DNA from: Chelativorans multitrophicus
GTDB lineage: Bacteria; Pseudomonadota; Alphaproteobacteria; Rhizobiales; Rhizobiaceae
Direction: 5' to 3'
Length of the DNA: 64,000 bases
NCBI RefSeq assembly: GCF_011317445.1
Contig: NZ_JAAAPL010000001.1
Span: forward strand, 1,612,001-1,676,000
Under the pieces are notes generated by a model. The model was given only the letters and a program-made list of their open reading frames with translations, was not told where the DNA came from and did not search any database. A program made the translations under genes and the position numbers. Below, piece by piece: positions 1 to 8,619 of the stretch. The stretch's first letter is position 1. Every line of letters begins with the position of its first letter.

Positions 1-1237
1 CGGAAAGGCCGTATTCCGTGTCATTCGCCACACGCACGGCCTCCTCCACACTGCCCACGCGGAGAACGGCCACCACCGGCCCGAAACTTTCCTCCGAATA
101 GATGCGCATCGAAGGCGTTACCTTGTCGAGCACCGTTGCCTGGATGATCGTACCGTCCACCCCGCCGCCGGCCGAAAGCACTGCGCCCTTGGCCACTGCG
201 TCGCTGATGAGCTGGCTGATGCGGCTGGCAGCGCCCGCATCCACCACACAGCCGAGCGGGGTGTTCCCTTCGCGTGGGTCGGAGGCCTTCAGCGTTTTGG
301 CCTTTGCCGCGAGCGCTCCGACGAATTCGTCGGCAACCTTTTCGTCGACGACGATGCGGTCCGTCGACATGCAGATCTGGCCCTGATTCATGAAAGAGCC
401 AAAAGCGGCGGCGGCCACCGCCGCATCGAGGTCTGCATCGTCGAGGACCACGAGCGGCGCCTTGCCGCCAAGCTCCATCAGTGCGGGCTTCAGATACCGC
501 CCGGATAGCTCGGCAATGATGCGGCCCACGCGAGTCGAGCCGGTGAAGTTCACGCGGCGGACGGCGGGCTGGGCGATGAGCGTCTCGACGATTTCGGCCG
601 CGTCTTCCGGCGCGTTTGAAACGGCGTTGAGCACGCCTTTGGGCAGTCCTGCTTCGTTCAGCGCCTGAACGATGAGGCTGTGGGTGCGCGGGCAGATTTC
701 CGAAGTCTTCATCACCACCGTGTTGCCGCAGGCAAGCGGAGCTGCGAGGGAGCGCACACCGAGGATGATCGGCGCGTTCCACGGTGCAATCGAAAGCACC
801 ACGCCGGCGGGCTGACGGATCGCCATGGCAAGCGATCCCGGCCGGTTGGAGGGAATGATCTCTCCCTTAATCTGGGTCGTAAGCCCCGCAGCTTCGCGCA
901 GCATATCCGCGGCAAGCCCGACATTGAACAGCGCCCAGCCGGCTGTGGCTCCGATCTCGGCGGCCATCGCCGCCACGATATCGTCCGACATCGCCTGCAG
1001 CCGGTCCGCCGCCGCCGTGAGAATGGCCCGCCGCTCGCCCGGTGAGGTCTGTGACCAAGCCGGGAATGCGGCTGCCGCCGCGTCCACAGCCGCGATGGCG
1101 TCATCCACGTTCACCGCAGCTGCTCGAGTGGCGACGTCGCCCGTCACCGGGTTATAGCGTTCGAAAACGCGGCCGTCGGATGCAGCGCGTTCTTCTCCGT
1201 CGATCGTCAGTCCAAGCACATCCATCATTGTCTCCAT
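1..1237 (-). CDS. Aldehyde dehydrogenase (vanillin/salicylaldehyde-type), 3' end beyond window
   Basis: NAD(P)+-dependent oxidation of an aldehyde, probably aromatic, to the acid. About 412 codons are present and the reading frame runs off the left window edge without a stop, so only the C-terminal tail is missing (full family length about 480). Visible ALDH marks are the NAD-fold segment around APWNAP, FTGSTRVG, the general-base Glu in MELGGKAPL and the nucleophile Cys in NQGQICMST, then ESFGPV near the edge. The start ATG at 1237 lies 2 bp after the stop of the upstream ABC ATPase gene; ATGs at 1228 and 1225 are alternatives. As the last visible gene of the liv-type operon it probably acts on the imported compound or a product of it. 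The aromatic preference is a family-level guess. Confidence 0.85.
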   Translation of the reverse strand, partial: METMMDVLGLTIDGEERAASDGRVFERYNPVTGDVATRAAAVNVDDAIAAVDAAAAAFPAWSQTSPGERRAILTAAADRLQAMSDDIVAAMAAEIGATAGWALFNVGLAADMLREAAGLTTQIKGEIIPSNRPGSLAMAIRQPAGVVLSIAPWNAPIILGVRSLAAPLACGNTVVMKTSEICPRTHSLIVQALNEAGLPKGVLNAVSNAPEDAAEIVETLIAQPAVRRVNFTGSTRVGRIIAELSGRYLKPALMELGGKAPLVVLDDADLDAAVAAAAFGSFMNQGQICMSTDRIVVDEKVADEFVGALAAKAKTLKASDPREGNTPLGCVVDAGAASRISQLISDAVAKGAVLSAGGGVDGTIIQATVLDKVTPSMRIYSEESFGPVVAVLRVGSVEEAVRVANDTEYGLS

Positions 1238-1239
1238 CT

Positions 1240-1959
1240 TCAGGCGTCCTCAGCCATTCCGAGAAAGGCGTTTTGGACGAGGGGATTATCTTTGAGCGAG
1301 GTAGCGTCCCCCTCCCCCACTATGCGGCCGGCCTCGAGTACATAGCCGCGATCGGCCAGGCTCAGGCTCTTGCGCACATTTTGTTCCACCATCAGCAAAG
1401 ACACACCGGTCTGCCGAATCCGTCCGAGTGCCGAAAACAGCTCCCCGACCATTACGGGGGCAAGCCCCAGGCTCGGCTCGTCGAGCATAAGAAGCTGCGG
1501 CGAAGACATAAGCGCGCGGCCAATCGCCACCATCTGCTGCTCGCCGCCGGACATGGTTGCCACAATCTGGCGACGGCGTTCGGCAAGCCGGGGAAAGAGC
1601 TCGAACACGAGATCGCGATTGCGGGCTGCATTGGTCCGAGCGCGGCGCGCATAGGCGCCAAGATCGAGGTTTTCCGAAACGGTCAGGTCGACAAAAATGC
1701 CGCGCCCCTCGGGCACGAGCGCGATGCCTGCTTCCAGCACCTCATGGGCGGGAAGGCCCAAGAGAGGACGGCCGCCGAGCCTCACTTGCGCGCCTGGCGC
1801 AGGTTGCGCCAGTCCCGCAATCGCCTTCAGCAGAGAGGATTTCCCCGCGCCGTTGGCACCCAGGATAACCACAGCCTCGCCGTCGGCAACGGAGATCGCG
1901 ATGTTGGTCAGCGCCACATGCTTCCCGTAACTGACAGACAGGTTTCGCACCTCAATCAT
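1240..1959 (-). CDS. livF: Branched-chain amino acid-type ABC transporter ATP-binding protein LivF
   Basis: Cytoplasmic ATPase, one of the two nucleotide-binding subunits of a HAAT-family importer. 239 aa from ATG 1959 (MIEVRNLSVSYG), which overlaps the end of livG by 8 bp; an extended frame further upstream is not needed. Walker A GANGAGKS, LivF-type signature MSGGEQQMVAIGRAL and Walker B LLMLDEPSLGL are all intact. Gene order livK-livH-livM-livG-livF with overlapping ends indicates one transcript. HAAT systems carry branched-chain amino acids, amides, urea or aromatic acids; the aldehyde dehydrogenase behind it suggests a carbon source here rather than leucine. Confidence 0.93.
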   Translation of the reverse strand: MIEVRNLSVSYGKHVALTNIAISVADGEAVVILGANGAGKSSLLKAIAGLAQPAPGAQVRLGGRPLLGLPAHEVLEAGIALVPEGRGIFVDLTVSENLDLGAYARRARTNAARNRDLVFELFPRLAERRRQIVATMSGGEQQMVAIGRALMSSPQLLMLDEPSLGLAPVMVGELFSALGRIRQTGVSLLMVEQNVRKSLSLADRGYVLEAGRIVGEGDATSLKDNPLVQNAFLGMAEDA

Positions 1960-2683
1960 CAGCGCCTCCCAAATAGGCGCGAACAACCTCTGCGTCCGCG
2001 AGCACGTCGGCAGTTGCGCCTTCCGCGATCCTGACGCCGGCATTCATCACGACGGCACGGCCGCAAAGCGCACGCACCGCCTCCATGACATGCTCCACGA
2101 GGAGGATGGTCATGCCTTTCTCGCGCAATGCGGCGATCAAGTTTATACCGAGCCTGAGTTCAGCCGGATTGAGGCCCGCAAGCCACTCATCGAGCAGCAG
2201 CAGGCGTGGCTCGGCGCCCAAAGCGCGCGCCAGCTCCATCCGCTTCTGGTCGATATAGGTGAGATCCGCCGCGCGTTCTTCGCCGCGCCCGGCAAGGCCT
2301 ACTTCCTCAAGCAGGGCGTCGGCCCTGTCCCGCGCTTCCCGCCCCCATAATGGCTTGCTGCGAAAGGCAAGAGCGGCCAGCACATTTTCCCCCACTGTGA
2401 GCGAAGGCAGGATGCGCACCAGCTGGAAGGTGCGCGCCACGCCCAGCGCGGCGATCCGATGCGCGGCCAGGCCCGAAAGGCGCGCTCCCGCCAGATCGAT
2501 GGATCCGGCGGTCGGTCTCAGGCTGCCCGAGATCATGTTGAGCACAGTCGTCTTGCCGGACCCGTTGGGCCCAAGCAGCCCGACGATTTCACCCGCGGCG
2601 ACTTGAAAGCTCACCTCGTTCACAGCGACGAGACCGCCGAAGCGCTTGGAAAGGCTTGATAAGGTAAGCAGCGTCGCACTCAC
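1952..2683 (-). CDS. livG: Branched-chain amino acid-type ABC transporter ATP-binding protein LivG
   Basis: Second ATPase of the HAAT importer, 243 aa, starting at ATG 2683 inside the last codons of livM (4-bp overlap). Walker A is GPNGSGKT and Walker B LLLLDEW. The ABC signature is non-canonical: where LSGGQ is expected the protein reads LTYIDQKRMELARAL. As far as I recall LTYID-type signatures recur in some LivG subfamilies of catabolic gene clusters, so this need not mean loss of function. Pairs with LivF beneath the LivH/LivM channel. Confidence 0.93.
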   Translation of the reverse strand: MSATLLTLSSLSKRFGGLVAVNEVSFQVAAGEIVGLLGPNGSGKTTVLNMISGSLRPTAGSIDLAGARLSGLAAHRIAALGVARTFQLVRILPSLTVGENVLAALAFRSKPLWGREARDRADALLEEVGLAGRGEERAADLTYIDQKRMELARALGAEPRLLLLDEWLAGLNPAELRLGINLIAALREKGMTILLVEHVMEAVRALCGRAVVMNAGVRIAEGATADVLADAEVVRAYLGGADD

Positions 2684-3633
2684 GGCTTGCCCTCCGCCTC
2701 CATTGCAACAGGTCGGAACGCACGCTCATTGGTCCTGAAGCGCGTCTCAACCAGCGCGACAATCCCCTTGGGAACCGCGAAGACGATGGCGATAAAGAGA
2801 AGCCCCAGGAGGATCGAGTAGTGGTTGGGGAAATTTGCCGACAACCACTCGAACAGCAGGAAGAGCGGCACCGCGCCGAGCACCGGACCCCACAGCCGCG
2901 AAGCCCCGCCCAACAGAGCCATCACGAGCGTGAGGAAGGAAACGGTGGGATTGAAGGCGATGGCTGGCTCAATATAGGTCCATCGCGGCGCCTGGACCGC
3001 GCCCACCAATGTAATAATGACCGACGAGAGCGCAAAAAGCGCGAGCTTGGTGCGTGCGAGGTTAATCCCCAGATGCGCCGCCACCACCTCGTCATCGGCG
3101 ATGACGCGCAAAGCCAGCCCGAGCCGAGAGCGGTCTATACGCCAGGTGATGAAGAGGGTAGCCGCCGCGAGCGCCAGGAGCTGCCAATAAATGTGCTCGG
3201 GCCCCAGTGACATGAAGATGTAGCGCCCGAGCGTGCCCGTCACGTTGATTTCGTACCAGGTGACGAGCTGGCGCACGAGCTCTGCGAGGCCGAAGGTAAA
3301 GATCACGAAATAGACGCCGGCAAGCCTCAACGTGGAAAGGCCGACGACCAGCGCCAGGGCAAGTCCCGCCAGCGCCGCCACCACGAGCACGAGCGGATAT
3401 GGCAACACCTCGTTGAACGCGGCCACCATATAGGCTCCGATGCCGAAGAAGGCGACCGTTGCAAGTGAAATGTAACCCGTGCGGCCCGAGAACAGCGCCC
3501 ACGCGCTCGCAAGCGTCACATACCCCATCAAGCCGATGAGCAGCCCGAGCCCATAGGCTTGCATGAAGAAGGGAGCGGCCGCGAGCGCGGCAAGGACGAG
3601 CACAAGCGCAACCCAGACGAACGCGCTTTTCAT
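2680..3633 (-). CDS. livM: Branched-chain amino acid-type ABC transporter permease LivM
   Basis: Inner-membrane permease of the HAAT importer, 317 aa, with about nine hydrophobic segments beginning at the N-terminus (FVWVALVLVLAALAAAPF). The conserved LivM start of the family (YGLGLLIGLMGYVTLASAWALF then SGRTGYISLATVAFFGIGAY, given here as two pieces) and the EAA-loop region around RVIADDEVVAAHLGIN are visible. Overlaps livH by 4 bp (ATGA) upstream and livG by 4 bp downstream, so it is translationally coupled on both sides. Confidence 0.92.
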   Translation of the reverse strand: MKSAFVWVALVLVLAALAAAPFFMQAYGLGLLIGLMGYVTLASAWALFSGRTGYISLATVAFFGIGAYMVAAFNEVLPYPLVLVVAALAGLALALVVGLSTLRLAGVYFVIFTFGLAELVRQLVTWYEINVTGTLGRYIFMSLGPEHIYWQLLALAAATLFITWRIDRSRLGLALRVIADDEVVAAHLGINLARTKLALFALSSVIITLVGAVQAPRWTYIEPAIAFNPTVSFLTLVMALLGGASRLWGPVLGAVPLFLLFEWLSANFPNHYSILLGLLFIAIVFAVPKGIVALVETRFRTNERAFRPVAMEAEGKP

Positions 3634-4502
3634 CGCCGCGCCTTCCCGAACAAGCCGGAGGGACGCCAGAGCAGAACGCCGAGAAAGATGTGATAGACGG
3701 CGGCGAGCGTCAGCCCTGGGCTCACATAAGTGGCGACCAGGGTTTCGACCAGGCCAAGCAAGAGACCGGCCGAGAGCGCTCCGGCAAGATTGCCCACACC
3801 CCCTAGGATCACGACGATCAGCGCCTTCATGGTGAAGATCACGCCGGAGCTGGCCGTGAAGGTTTGATACATGGAAATAACGACGCCGCCGCAGGTGGCC
3901 AGTGCCCCGCCCAGGGCAAAGGCAAAACGAGCAGCACGATTGGCGTCGATCCCGACCAGCGGCGCGGACTGCGGCGCAACGGCCACCGCACGAAGGGCAG
4001 TGCCCCAGAGCGTGCGCGTCAGGAGAAGGTAGAGCCCGCCGCCCAGGACGACGGCAAGAACCAGTGCGAGCAGGCGGTTGGCCGCCACGCTCGCGCCAAG
4101 AACATCGACGCCGAAATTCATGTAGCTGTAGCTGATATAATCTCCGCCGAAGAGAACCAGCATGATGCCTTGGATAACGAACAGAAGGCCGAAGGTAGCG
4201 AGAATGGAATTCACCTCCAGCCCCGCCCCTCCCCCGGATCGCCGGACAAGAGGGCGCAGCATCAGCCCATAAATGACGTAGCTGAGCGCGAACCCCGCGG
4301 GTGCTGCTATGAGCAGGCTTGGGAGCGGGGCGATGCCAAGCGCCCCGTTCAGGACAAAGGCGAGAAAGGCGGCGGCGATGATTGTCTCGCCATAGGCGAG
4401 ATTCATAATGCGCGCGATGCCGTATTGAATGGTGAGCCCCATGGCGACGAGCGCGTAGGTGCCGCCAAGCACCAAGCCATTGATGATCGTAGTGACAAGC
4501 AT
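3630..4502 (-). CDS. livH: Branched-chain amino acid-type ABC transporter permease LivH
   Basis: Second permease of the HAAT importer, 290 aa, normal length for LivH. Starts MLVTTIINGLVLGGTYALVA, the typical first membrane span, followed by GLTIQYGIARIMNLAYGE, a family hallmark. Ends with GGVGNLAGALSAGLLLGLVE, also typical. The gene starts 22 bp after the solute-binding protein stop codon and overlaps livM. Confidence 0.92.
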   Translation of the reverse strand: MLVTTIINGLVLGGTYALVAMGLTIQYGIARIMNLAYGETIIAAAFLAFVLNGALGIAPLPSLLIAAPAGFALSYVIYGLMLRPLVRRSGGGAGLEVNSILATFGLLFVIQGIMLVLFGGDYISYSYMNFGVDVLGASVAANRLLALVLAVVLGGGLYLLLTRTLWGTALRAVAVAPQSAPLVGIDANRAARFAFALGGALATCGGVVISMYQTFTASSGVIFTMKALIVVILGGVGNLAGALSAGLLLGLVETLVATYVSPGLTLAAVYHIFLGVLLWRPSGLFGKARR

Positions 4503-4524
4503 CGGCCGCCTCCCGTCCTGGGGC

Positions 4525-5748
4525 TTACTGCCAGGACGCCTTTGGCATGATGGCTTGGGAAACGCCTTCGCGGTCTACCGGAGCCACGGCGACAAAATTC
4601 CCGTTCTGCCATTGCCCGCCGAACCACAGCTTGCGCAGCTGATTGTCCTCAAGCTTCACCTCGCCGAGCACCGTTTCGAACGTGCCGTTGGAAAGCTCGT
4701 CGGAAACGGCCTCGCGGTCCAGGCCACGGCGCTTTACGGCCTCCTGCAGCATCTGGAGGCTGGCAAAGGTCACCACACTGCCCCAGAAGTCTGGCGCACG
4801 GCCGGTTACCTCCTCATGCCGCTTGCGGTAGGCCGTATTCGCTTGATTGTTCGGGTCAATTCCGCCGAGGCTCATCACGCCCTCGGCATTCGGCCCGAGA
4901 TCGGCGCCATAGTTCGGGAAACCCGTGCCGACTCCGAGATAGAGCACCTTGGGATTGAATTTCGCCACTTGTGCCTGCTGAGTGATCGCGAAGGTTTCCG
5001 GCGGATAGGAGAAGGCCACGAACGTATCCGCTCCGCTTCCCGCCGCCTCGTTGATCATGGATGTGAAGTCGGTTGTACCCGCCGGATAGGTGACGTCGTA
5101 GACCACCTCCAGCTCCGCCTCCGAGAACGAAGGACGTGCGGCGGTGACGAGGTCGATGCCGAAGCCGTCCGCCACCGAGATCATGGCAACCTTATTGTTG
5201 ATTTTGCCCTCGTCGTTGGTCTTCTTCAAAAGGCCGGCAAGCGCATCCGTATAGTCGCTGCCCCCGCCCAGCATCCAGAAGCTGCGCTTCCAGCGCTGAA
5301 CGAATTCCGGTGCTTTGTCGGTGACCGAGGAAACAGCGAGTTGCGGATAGCCGAACCGATCGAACAACGGGGCCACGGCTAGGTTGAACCCGGTGCCCCA
5401 GGGCGGCAGGATGAAATCCACCTCGTCCTGCGTGGCCAGACGCTCGATAGCGCGCACCACCTCTTCGGCCGAGGAGCGGTCATCATATTCGACCACCTCG
5501 ATCGGCAGTCGTGAACCGTCGGGCAGCTCAAGACCCCCGGCCTCGTTCACCTCCTTGACCCAGAGCTCATAGTTCGGCAGCGTGGTGATGCCGGCGCCGC
5601 CGGCATTTGGCCCCGTCTTGGAGATCGCATAACCGATCTTGACGGACGTCCGCTCCTGGCTGACGGCAGGTGCCGCTGCAGCAACGGCAAACATGCAAAC
5701 GGAAATACCAAGTGTGCGCAGGATTGCCCTGCGTGAGGTGGCGGTCAT
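4525..5748 (-). CDS. Periplasmic substrate-binding protein of the liv-type ABC transporter (LivK family)
   Basis: Periplasmic receptor of the HAAT importer, 407 aa. The N-terminus (TSRRAILRTLGISVCMFAVA, then AAAAPAVSQE) is a signal peptide with a double Arg, so Sec or Tat export are both possible. Mature part begins RTSVKIGYAISKTGPNAGG, the usual start of peripla_BP_6 proteins. Start chosen at ATG 5748, 7 nt after GGGAGG. First gene of the operon. Ligand cannot be read from sequence; receptors of this size range (about 400 aa) often bind aromatic acids, amides or urea instead of leucine. Confidence 0.9.
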   Translation of the reverse strand: MTATSRRAILRTLGISVCMFAVAAAAPAVSQERTSVKIGYAISKTGPNAGGAGITTLPNYELWVKEVNEAGGLELPDGSRLPIEVVEYDDRSSAEEVVRAIERLATQDEVDFILPPWGTGFNLAVAPLFDRFGYPQLAVSSVTDKAPEFVQRWKRSFWMLGGGSDYTDALAGLLKKTNDEGKINNKVAMISVADGFGIDLVTAARPSFSEAELEVVYDVTYPAGTTDFTSMINEAAGSGADTFVAFSYPPETFAITQQAQVAKFNPKVLYLGVGTGFPNYGADLGPNAEGVMSLGGIDPNNQANTAYRKRHEEVTGRAPDFWGSVVTFASLQMLQEAVKRRGLDREAVSDELSNGTFETVLGEVKLEDNQLRKLWFGGQWQNGNFVAVAPVDREGVSQAIMPKASWQ

Positions 5749-6085
5749 GAAAATTCCTCCCTATGCCCTCCGGCCCGTCGAAGCGCCTCCCTCTGACCTT
5801 GCCGGCAGTTTTTTTCGGCTTTCAACACAGGAAGGCTAGCACGCTCAGGTCGCAGCGGAATGGAAGTTTTCGGCGAAGAATTGTACTTTCCAAAGGATAG
5901 GACACAGCCGCGGAGCTGAATTAGTTCTGGGTTGTCCTGCTCGAAGCGGAACGGGAATATGAACAGCGGCAATCAGTTCGCCGGTTCCAGAACGGTCTGG
6001 CGATCAAGCTGGAGAGGCCGACGCGCCGGCTCGTCTGACCTCAGCAACGCGAGCTCTCAACAAAAATTGCGACTGGCCCAGCGCT
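5749..6085. other. Intergenic region upstream of the liv-type operon
   Basis: 337 bases between the metallo-beta-lactamase-fold gene and the substrate-binding protein gene, both on the minus strand. It must hold the promoter of the transporter operon unless transcription continues from the upstream gene. The only element I can support is the GGGAGG ribosome-binding site at its left edge. No convincing gene or repeat was seen. Confidence 0.5.
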
Positions 6086-7108
6086 TTACCGCCCGGCTCG
6101 GCGCTCCACTTCAAGCCGCCGTAAAGCGCCGCCCCGCAAGAGGTCAAGCTGTGCGAGCAAGTCCTGCTGGTCGACCAGCGGATGCGTTTGATTGGGTTGG
6201 CGAGCGGCGAGCTTTTCGCGAGCTTCCATCAGGCCGGCCGAAAAGGAATGGGTTGTTAAATGAACCGCAATCGGATTGCCCGGCTGCTGGACAAGCCGCT
6301 TGATACGATCGACGCTGGCGATATAGGACTCCACCTGCTGTGAGCCATTAACGGATGTGAGGGCCAGCCCCCCGACCGTAATGGCCCGATAGGTGTTCCC
6401 GCCATCTTTGACATCATAGGTATAAGAAGCCGTGCCCCAGGTATGGCCGGGCGTTTCCAGAATGCCAAAACCATTGCCGCCCAGCTTGATCACATCGCCG
6501 TCCTTAACCACCATGTCCGGCTGAATCATCTGCCAGGCACGCGGTGTGCCCTCGGACTGTTTTGCCGATTCCAGTGCTTCATCCCAGCCGGCTCGCGTCA
6601 TTGCGAATCTCGCGTTGGGCAGCAAAGGCTTAAGCTTGAAGGCTCCGCCCACATGGTCGTAATGGCCGTGCGTCATCAGCACATATTTGATTTCGTCCAG
6701 GCCAATTCCAACTTCGTTGAGATTGGCGATGAGCTGGTCGACATTTGGCTCATGGAGCGTGTCAATCAGCACCACCCCGTCCTCGGTGCGGATCGCCCAC
6801 GCGGACACCCAGCAGACGCCGACATAATGGACATTGTCGAAGACTTTCCAAGGAACGATCTTTTGAGCATCTGGATCTCCAATCCAGCTCCCCATTGCAG
6901 GCGGCATCCGACCGGTCCGACCGACGTCCTTGAACACCGCGAAGATTGGATTGGAGGGGCAGCCCTCGAAAGGCTGGGCGGCAGCGGGAGTGGGCCCCGC
7001 TAACGTCAACACCGTGGCAACCAGCAGGCTACTCCGAGCTAGGATTGAATGGCGATGCGTTCCAATCCTCAACCCATTGCGCGATATTCCTAGCCGCTTC
7101 TTCAGCAT
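6086..7108 (-). CDS. Exported MBL-fold metallo-hydrolase (subclass B3 beta-lactamase-like)
   Basis: Zinc hydrolase of the metallo-beta-lactamase superfamily, 340 aa from ATG 7108 (an ATG at 7144 in the same frame would add 12 residues). A signal peptide ends near LAGPTPAAAQP, so the enzyme is periplasmic or secreted. The HxHxDH metal site is MTHGHYDHVGG and a second ligand His lies in ETPGHTWG; the third site is around AVHLTTHSFSAG. The WVSAWAIRTEDGVVLIDTL strand is typical of B3-like proteins. Some relatives are lactonases or hydrolyse other small esters and amides, so a beta-lactamase role is not established. The C-terminal 30 residues are Leu/Arg-rich and unremarkable. Confidence 0.8.
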   Translation of the reverse strand: MLKKRLGISRNGLRIGTHRHSILARSSLLVATVLTLAGPTPAAAQPFEGCPSNPIFAVFKDVGRTGRMPPAMGSWIGDPDAQKIVPWKVFDNVHYVGVCWVSAWAIRTEDGVVLIDTLHEPNVDQLIANLNEVGIGLDEIKYVLMTHGHYDHVGGAFKLKPLLPNARFAMTRAGWDEALESAKQSEGTPRAWQMIQPDMVVKDGDVIKLGGNGFGILETPGHTWGTASYTYDVKDGGNTYRAITVGGLALTSVNGSQQVESYIASVDRIKRLVQQPGNPIAVHLTTHSFSAGLMEAREKLAARQPNQTHPLVDQQDLLAQLDLLRGGALRRLEVERRAGR

Positions 7109-7388
7109 ACTGTCAGTTCCCCACTTTCGCTCCAGATCGTGCATTCTGCGGATGTCGCACCGCTCCCGAAATCCTTTGCCACCGGCAATGCAGCTGGGCG
7201 CCTCTCAGCCGCACGAGCAGGGGCGCTACGCAACCGCGTTCTTCACGAATGTCAAGACGGCCTATCGACCATCGTTGTGACCGGTATAAGACGCAGCGCC
7301 CCATGCGACGACTTGGCGCCTTTTCGCCCTTGCCTCACCGCCAATACGGCTCTAATTTAGAACAAAACAGGAACTTTGGAGCCGGGCC

Positions 7389-8618
7389 ATGCCGCTCAAC
7401 CTGCTACAGAAGCTGGAGATCCTGGCCGATGCCGCCAAATACGACGCGTCCTGTGTCTCCTCGGGCGGCGAAAAGCGGAAGGCAGAAAAGGGCATAGGGT
7501 CCGTGACGGGCCAAGGTATCTGTCACGCCTTCACGCCGGACGGGCGCTGCGTTTCTCTTCTCAAAATTCTGCTGACCAATTTCTGCATCTATGACTGCGT
7601 CTATTGCGTGAGCCGCAGATCGAGCAACGCGCCGCGCGCGCGCTTCAAGGTGGAGGAGGTCGTTCAGCTCACTCTCGATCTTTATCGTCGTAATTGCATC
7701 GAGGGCCTCTTTCTTTCCTCCGGCATTGCCCGCTCGGCGGACGAAACCATGGCCGATCTGGTGCGCGTTGCGAAAGCTCTGCGGGAGGAGCACGGGTTTA
7801 GGGGATACATTCATCTGAAAACCATTCCGGGCGCGAGCCCTGAGCTCTTGGACGAGGCCGGGCTTTACGCTGATCGGCTGTCGATGAATGTGGAGATGCC
7901 GGCCGAGGCGGCCCTCGAAAAGCTGGCTCCGGAAAAATCCGCGACTGAGATAAAGCGCGGCTTGGCGCGTGCCCGCTCCCGCATAGAAGAAGGCAGCGCG
8001 CCTTCGCGTGGAGGCAAAGCGCGCCTGCGGCGCTTCGCGCCGGCGGGGCAGAGCACGCAAATCGTCGTAGGAGCCGATTCCTCCACTGATCTCGATATTC
8101 TTCGCAGCAGCGCACGTCTGTACGCCTCCTATGCACTGCAGCGCGTCTACTATTCCGCCTTTAGCCCAACGGGTCACCCATCGGCCGTGCTTCCGGCAGA
8201 GCCGACGCCGCTTATCCGCGAGCACCGGCTATACCAAACAGACTGGTTGCTGCGCTTTTACGGCTTCTCTCTGCCGGAAGTGGAGGAGGCTCTGCCCGGC
8301 GGCATGCTCGATCTGTCGATCGATCCGAAGCTCGCCTGGGCGCTTTCCCATCGCGATTTCTTCCCGGTGGACGTCAACAAGGCCAGCCGGGAACTGCTGC
8401 TGCGCGTTCCGGGGCTGGGGGTAAAAGCGGTGGACCGGATCATCGCCGCACGCCGGCACGGCAGCCTGCGCCTTGCGGAGCTGGCGCGGCTCACCGGTTC
8501 GCTCAAGCGCGTTCGGCCGTTTGTACTGACACCCGATTGGCAGCCGGGCAGCCTGCTTGAGCAACCAAGGCTGAGGCAGCGTTTGGTCGCTCCGCAGCAG
8601 CTTTCCCTGGGGCTCTGA
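7389..8618 (+). CDS. Putative DNA modification/repair radical SAM protein with C-terminal helix-hairpin-helix
   Basis: 409 aa. A radical-SAM [4Fe-4S] triad, CIYDCVYC (Cys66, 70, 73), sits after a Cys-containing N-terminus (SCVSSGG, ICHAF). The C-terminal part (about residues 329-370, VNKASRELLLRVPGLGVKAV) is a helix-hairpin-helix of the type that binds DNA backbone. This architecture matches the family known to be genetically linked to uracil-DNA-glycosylase-like proteins. Its chemistry is unproven. It is followed after one base by the DUF4130-UdgX gene, so the two are co-translated. GGAG 7 nt before ATG 7389 supports the start. Confidence 0.85.
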   Translation: MPLNLLQKLEILADAAKYDASCVSSGGEKRKAEKGIGSVTGQGICHAFTPDGRCVSLLKILLTNFCIYDCVYCVSRRSSNAPRARFKVEEVVQLTLDLYRRNCIEGLFLSSGIARSADETMADLVRVAKALREEHGFRGYIHLKTIPGASPELLDEAGLYADRLSMNVEMPAEAALEKLAPEKSATEIKRGLARARSRIEEGSAPSRGGKARLRRFAPAGQSTQIVVGADSSTDLDILRSSARLYASYALQRVYYSAFSPTGHPSAVLPAEPTPLIREHRLYQTDWLLRFYGFSLPEVEEALPGGMLDLSIDPKLAWALSHRDFFPVDVNKASRELLLRVPGLGVKAVDRIIAARRHGSLRLAELARLTGSLKRVRPFVLTPDWQPGSLLEQPRLRQRLVAPQQLSLGL

Positions 8619-8619
8619 A

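Noticed and set aside
1042-2034. 330-codon plus-strand frame
   Set aside because: Antisense to livF and the aldehyde dehydrogenase start, with shadow composition.
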